From the NCBI GenBank assembly GCA_024644285.1, contig JAHELH010000095.1, positions 1 through 8,394 on the forward strand: a stretch of DNA of 8,394 bases. Reading direction: 5' to 3'. Source of the stretch: Paracoccaceae bacterium. Lineage in GTDB: Bacteria; Pseudomonadota; Alphaproteobacteria; Rhodobacterales; Rhodobacteraceae. Below the pieces are notes generated by a model, which made no database searches, was not told where the DNA came from, and saw only the letters and a program-made list of their open reading frames with translations. Shown piece after piece: positions 6,641-8,394 of the stretch (position 1 is its first letter; every line of letters begins with the position of its first letter). The position numbers and the translations under genes are program-made.

Positions 6641-7630
6641 TTAACTCGGCCCCTCGGCCAGGCCTTCGATCTTGACCCAGAAGTCCGGTTCGACGGCCAC
6701 GCTTTGCAACTTGCGGCGCGGATTGCCGGGGATGCGGACCCCGGGATCCGACGCGACGGCTTTGGCGAGGCGGTCGAAGCGGTCGGCGAATGCCGCGGAA
6801 TGCGCGGCCGGGTCGACCAGGATGTAGACCTGGCCCAACCCGTGCGGCGGCCCGTCGGGCAGCTTCAACCCCTTGACGTCCAGCGAGTTGACCGAGCCGG
6901 TCAGGCCCGCGGCCATGATTTCCACCAGAAGCCCCAGCGCCCAGCCCTTGTATTCTGCGGCGCTGACCAGCGAGCCGCCGAGCGCTGCCGCGGGGTCGGT
7001 GGTGGGCTTGCCGTCGCGGTCCACCGCCCAGCCGAGCGGGATGGCTTCGCCCGCCGCCTTGGCCATGGTGATCTTGCCCAAGGCGACCGCGGCGGTGGAG
7101 AAATCGGCATGCATTCTCGGGACGTCGCCGGCCGCGCCCGGGATCGTGAAGGCGATGGGATTGGTGCCCAGGATGGGCGTCTTGCCGCCAGGGCCGGAGA
7201 CGATGGCGCTGGCATTGGTCATGCCGATGCCGATCAGGCCCTGCGCCGCGATCTGTTCGGTGAAGAAGCCAACCGACGTGCAGGTGTGGGCATGGCCGAC
7301 CGACAGCGTCGCAACGCCGAGCTTTTGCGCGGCGGCCACGGCCTGCGGCAGGCCGCGCGCGAAGGCCGGCTGGGCGAAGCCGAACTTGGCGTCCACGGCG
7401 ATGGCGCCGGGGCGCGGGGCGGTCACCTTCGGCTCGATATCGCCCTTGACCCGGCCGCTGGCCAGCTGGGTGCAATAGCTTTCCAGATAGTAGAGCCCGC
7501 AGATGACGTTTCCGGTCTCTTCGGCCCTGGCGACGGCGCGCGCCACCTCTGCCGCCTGCCAGTCGCCCGCGCCGTGGGCGGTCAGCGCCGCACGGCTCGC
7601 GGCCTCGATTTGCGCAATGGTGACGTCCAT
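6641..7630 (-). CDS. Ldh_2-type NAD(P)H-dependent oxidoreductase (malate/L-lactate/ureidoglycolate dehydrogenase superfamily)
   Basis: Cytoplasmic oxidoreductase (329 aa) of the Ldh_2 fold, whose members reduce 2-oxoacids or cyclic imines or oxidise the matching hydroxyacids (malate, ureidoglycolate, sulfolactate, piperideine-2-carboxylate). Family features seen are QGLIGIGMTNASAIVSGPGGKTPILGTNPIAF (split: 130-145 and 146-161), DFSTAAVALGKI (176-187), EYKGWALGLLVEIMAAGLTG (226-245), and a C-terminal IPGNPRR (300-306). Length is usual (about 330-350). The usual N-terminal active-site motif Ser-His-Gly-x-x-Arg is replaced by Ile-Cys-Gly-Leu-Tyr-Tyr (43-48), and the usual SNHFG region reads HAHTCTS (113-119). 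The substrate is therefore unpredictable; it may be a divergent subgroup with a different chemistry. The start has AAAGG at 7639-7643, eight bases upstream. The gene follows the DUF3726 gene by 18 bases and faces glpD tail to tail across 45 bases. Product family secure, substrate unknown. Confidence 0.88.
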   Translation of the reverse strand: MDVTIAQIEAASRAALTAHGAGDWQAAEVARAVARAEETGNVICGLYYLESYCTQLASGRVKGDIEPKVTAPRPGAIAVDAKFGFAQPAFARGLPQAVAAAQKLGVATLSVGHAHTCTSVGFFTEQIAAQGLIGIGMTNASAIVSGPGGKTPILGTNPIAFTIPGAAGDVPRMHADFSTAAVALGKITMAKAAGEAIPLGWAVDRDGKPTTDPAAALGGSLVSAAEYKGWALGLLVEIMAAGLTGSVNSLDVKGLKLPDGPPHGLGQVYILVDPAAHSAAFADRFDRLAKAVASDPGVRIPGNPRRKLQSVAVEPDFWVKIEGLAEGPS

Positions 7631-7648
7631 GGGGTTCGCCTTTCGATC

Positions 7649-8278
7649 CTAGTCGTTGTCGGTCAGCCCGGCCCCGGCGCCCGCGGCGCGGCTTTCCTCG
7701 GTGGCCGGTGCATAGGTGCGCCGGGCGAGCGCGTCGAGGCGGTCGTAGATGTCGCGCGGCAGGTGGGCGCGGCTTGTCCGGGGGCCTTCGTCGGACGCGG
7801 CATCTTCTGCCGGACCCCAGGTGACGCGCCCGGCGGCGGGCGCGCGCAGGGCGGTGCGGCTGCCGTCGAACCGCGCCGCCGGGCCGAACGTCAGTGCGGC
7901 GTCCCGCCAGGCGAGGCGTATGGCGCGTCCCGTCCGGGCCGCGGCGGCGGCGGCGAAGGGGGCGAGGAGCAGCGGCACGCGCACGTCGTGCAGAACCACC
8001 GCCCGATCGGCCAGCAATTCGGCATGATCGCACAGGCTGGCGCCCGCGACGATGGGGCAAAGCGGTCCGTCGGCGCGCCATTCCGCGCCCTGCACCTCGA
8101 TGGGCCGCGCCGCGTCGCCGGCTTCGAGACAGGTTAGCAGGCATTCCGCGCCCGGCAGGTCGCGCGCCTGCAGCCAGCGCGCCGCCTTGCCGGCGTCCTC
8201 GGCGTGACCCCAGTCCAGACCGGTGCCGCGGGCGGCCTTGCGGCACAGCGTGTCGATTTCGTTCAGCGAATAGCTCAC
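7649..8278 (-). CDS. DUF3726 family protein
   Basis: Small protein of unknown function (209 aa). The N-terminus, SLNEIDTLCRKAARGTGLDW (4-23) continuing into GHAEDAGKAARWL (24-36), matches the conserved opening of DUF3726 proteins as I remember it. The middle is Ala-rich and mildly hydrophobic (about 95-115) but shows no convincing signal peptide or membrane helix, so a cytoplasmic location is likely. No catalytic motif stands out; Cys48-less alignments cannot be judged here, and the cysteines present (12, 46, 50, 74, 83) form no clear metal motif. It starts with GTG at 8278-8276, and the base run GTGA overlaps the TGA stop of the preceding gene, which indicates translational coupling. No Shine-Dalgarno is visible before it. 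The stop is followed after 18 bases by the Ldh_2 oxidoreductase, so the two probably work in the same pathway. Confidence 0.8.
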   Translation of the reverse strand: MSYSLNEIDTLCRKAARGTGLDWGHAEDAGKAARWLQARDLPGAECLLTCLEAGDAARPIEVQGAEWRADGPLCPIVAGASLCDHAELLADRAVVLHDVRVPLLLAPFAAAAAARTGRAIRLAWRDAALTFGPAARFDGSRTALRAPAAGRVTWGPAEDAASDEGPRTSRAHLPRDIYDRLDALARRTYAPATEESRAAGAGAGLTDND

Positions 8279-8394
8279 CGGAGCGGCGGGAAGATCCAGT
8301 CGTCTTCCGTCTCGGTGTGCAGGTCGTGCGGGAACGGCGCGCCCTGGAACATGTTGATCCGCACCCAGCGGTCCGAGCGCGGGTCGAACTGGCC
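8275..8394 (-). CDS. 3' end of an unidentified gene, cut by the window edge
   Basis: An open frame enters from the right edge of the window and ends with TGA at 8277-8275, giving the last 39 residues of a protein that begins outside. The visible part starts GQFDPRSDRWVRINMFQG and ends EDDWIFPPLR. It is rich in aromatic and charged residues, with no membrane segment. I do not recognise the family. It is accepted as coding because its stop overlaps the GTG start of the DUF3726 gene (GTGA), the classic arrangement for genes in one operon, and because the frame has the same GC-rich codon style as its neighbours. Its function would probably explain the job of the two genes after it. Confidence 0.65.
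   Translation of the reverse strand, partial: GQFDPRSDRWVRINMFQGAPFPHDLHTETEDDWIFPPLR

Noticed and set aside
6704..8137. Plus-strand frame opposite the oxidoreductase and DUF3726 genes.
   Set aside because: Antisense shadow with Gly/Arg/Ala-rich composition and no domain.
6162..8246. Minus-strand frame of nearly 700 codons across the oxidoreductase and DUF3726 genes.
   Set aside because: It overlaps both genes in another frame and gives Arg/Pro/Gly-rich nonsense; the two shorter genes have family matches and proper spacing.

Overview
The window is GC-rich DNA with tightly packed genes and a strong bias for G or C at third codon positions. The proteins look alphaproteobacterial and fit best in Rhodobacterales (Roseobacter-type). 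This rests on a TakP-like TRAP binding protein with a Tat leader, a large permease of the mannitol/chloroaromatic TRAP subfamily, a GlpD close to other alphaproteobacterial forms, and a DUF3726 protein. No database search was possible, so the assignment comes from recognising families.

Left half, plus strand (74-4951): a complete three-gene TRAP (tripartite ATP-independent periplasmic) uptake system in the order P-Q-M. It encodes a periplasmic solute-binding protein, an oversized small permease (DctQ type) and a very large permease (DctM type, 885 aa). The last carries a roughly 330-residue soluble, charged, coiled-coil-like C-terminal region that ordinary DctM proteins lack. A strong hairpin lies between the P and Q genes and probably helps set a higher level of binding protein than of permease.

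Centre, plus strand (about 5021-6595): glpD, the FAD-dependent glycerol-3-phosphate dehydrogenase, starts 69 bases after the large permease gene (or 42 if a GTG start is used) and could be read from the same transcript.

Right side, minus strand (8394 down to 6641): three closely spaced genes converge on glpD. They are the 3' end of an unrecognised gene, a DUF3726 gene whose GTG start overlaps the previous stop, and an Ldh_2-type (malate/L-lactate/ureidoglycolate dehydrogenase superfamily) NAD(P)H oxidoreductase. The oxidoreductase lacks the usual His and Arg active-site residues.

Taken together, this is an uptake module for a small organic acid or polyol-like solute beside central-carbon redox enzymes. 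The TRAP substrate cannot be fixed from sequence: the binding protein keeps residues typical of carboxylate binding, while the neighbouring glpD is a glycerol-catabolism gene. No tRNA, rRNA, CRISPR array, insertion sequence or phage gene was seen. The most unusual items are the soluble tail on the large permease, the enlarged small permease, and the substituted active site of the Ldh_2 protein.
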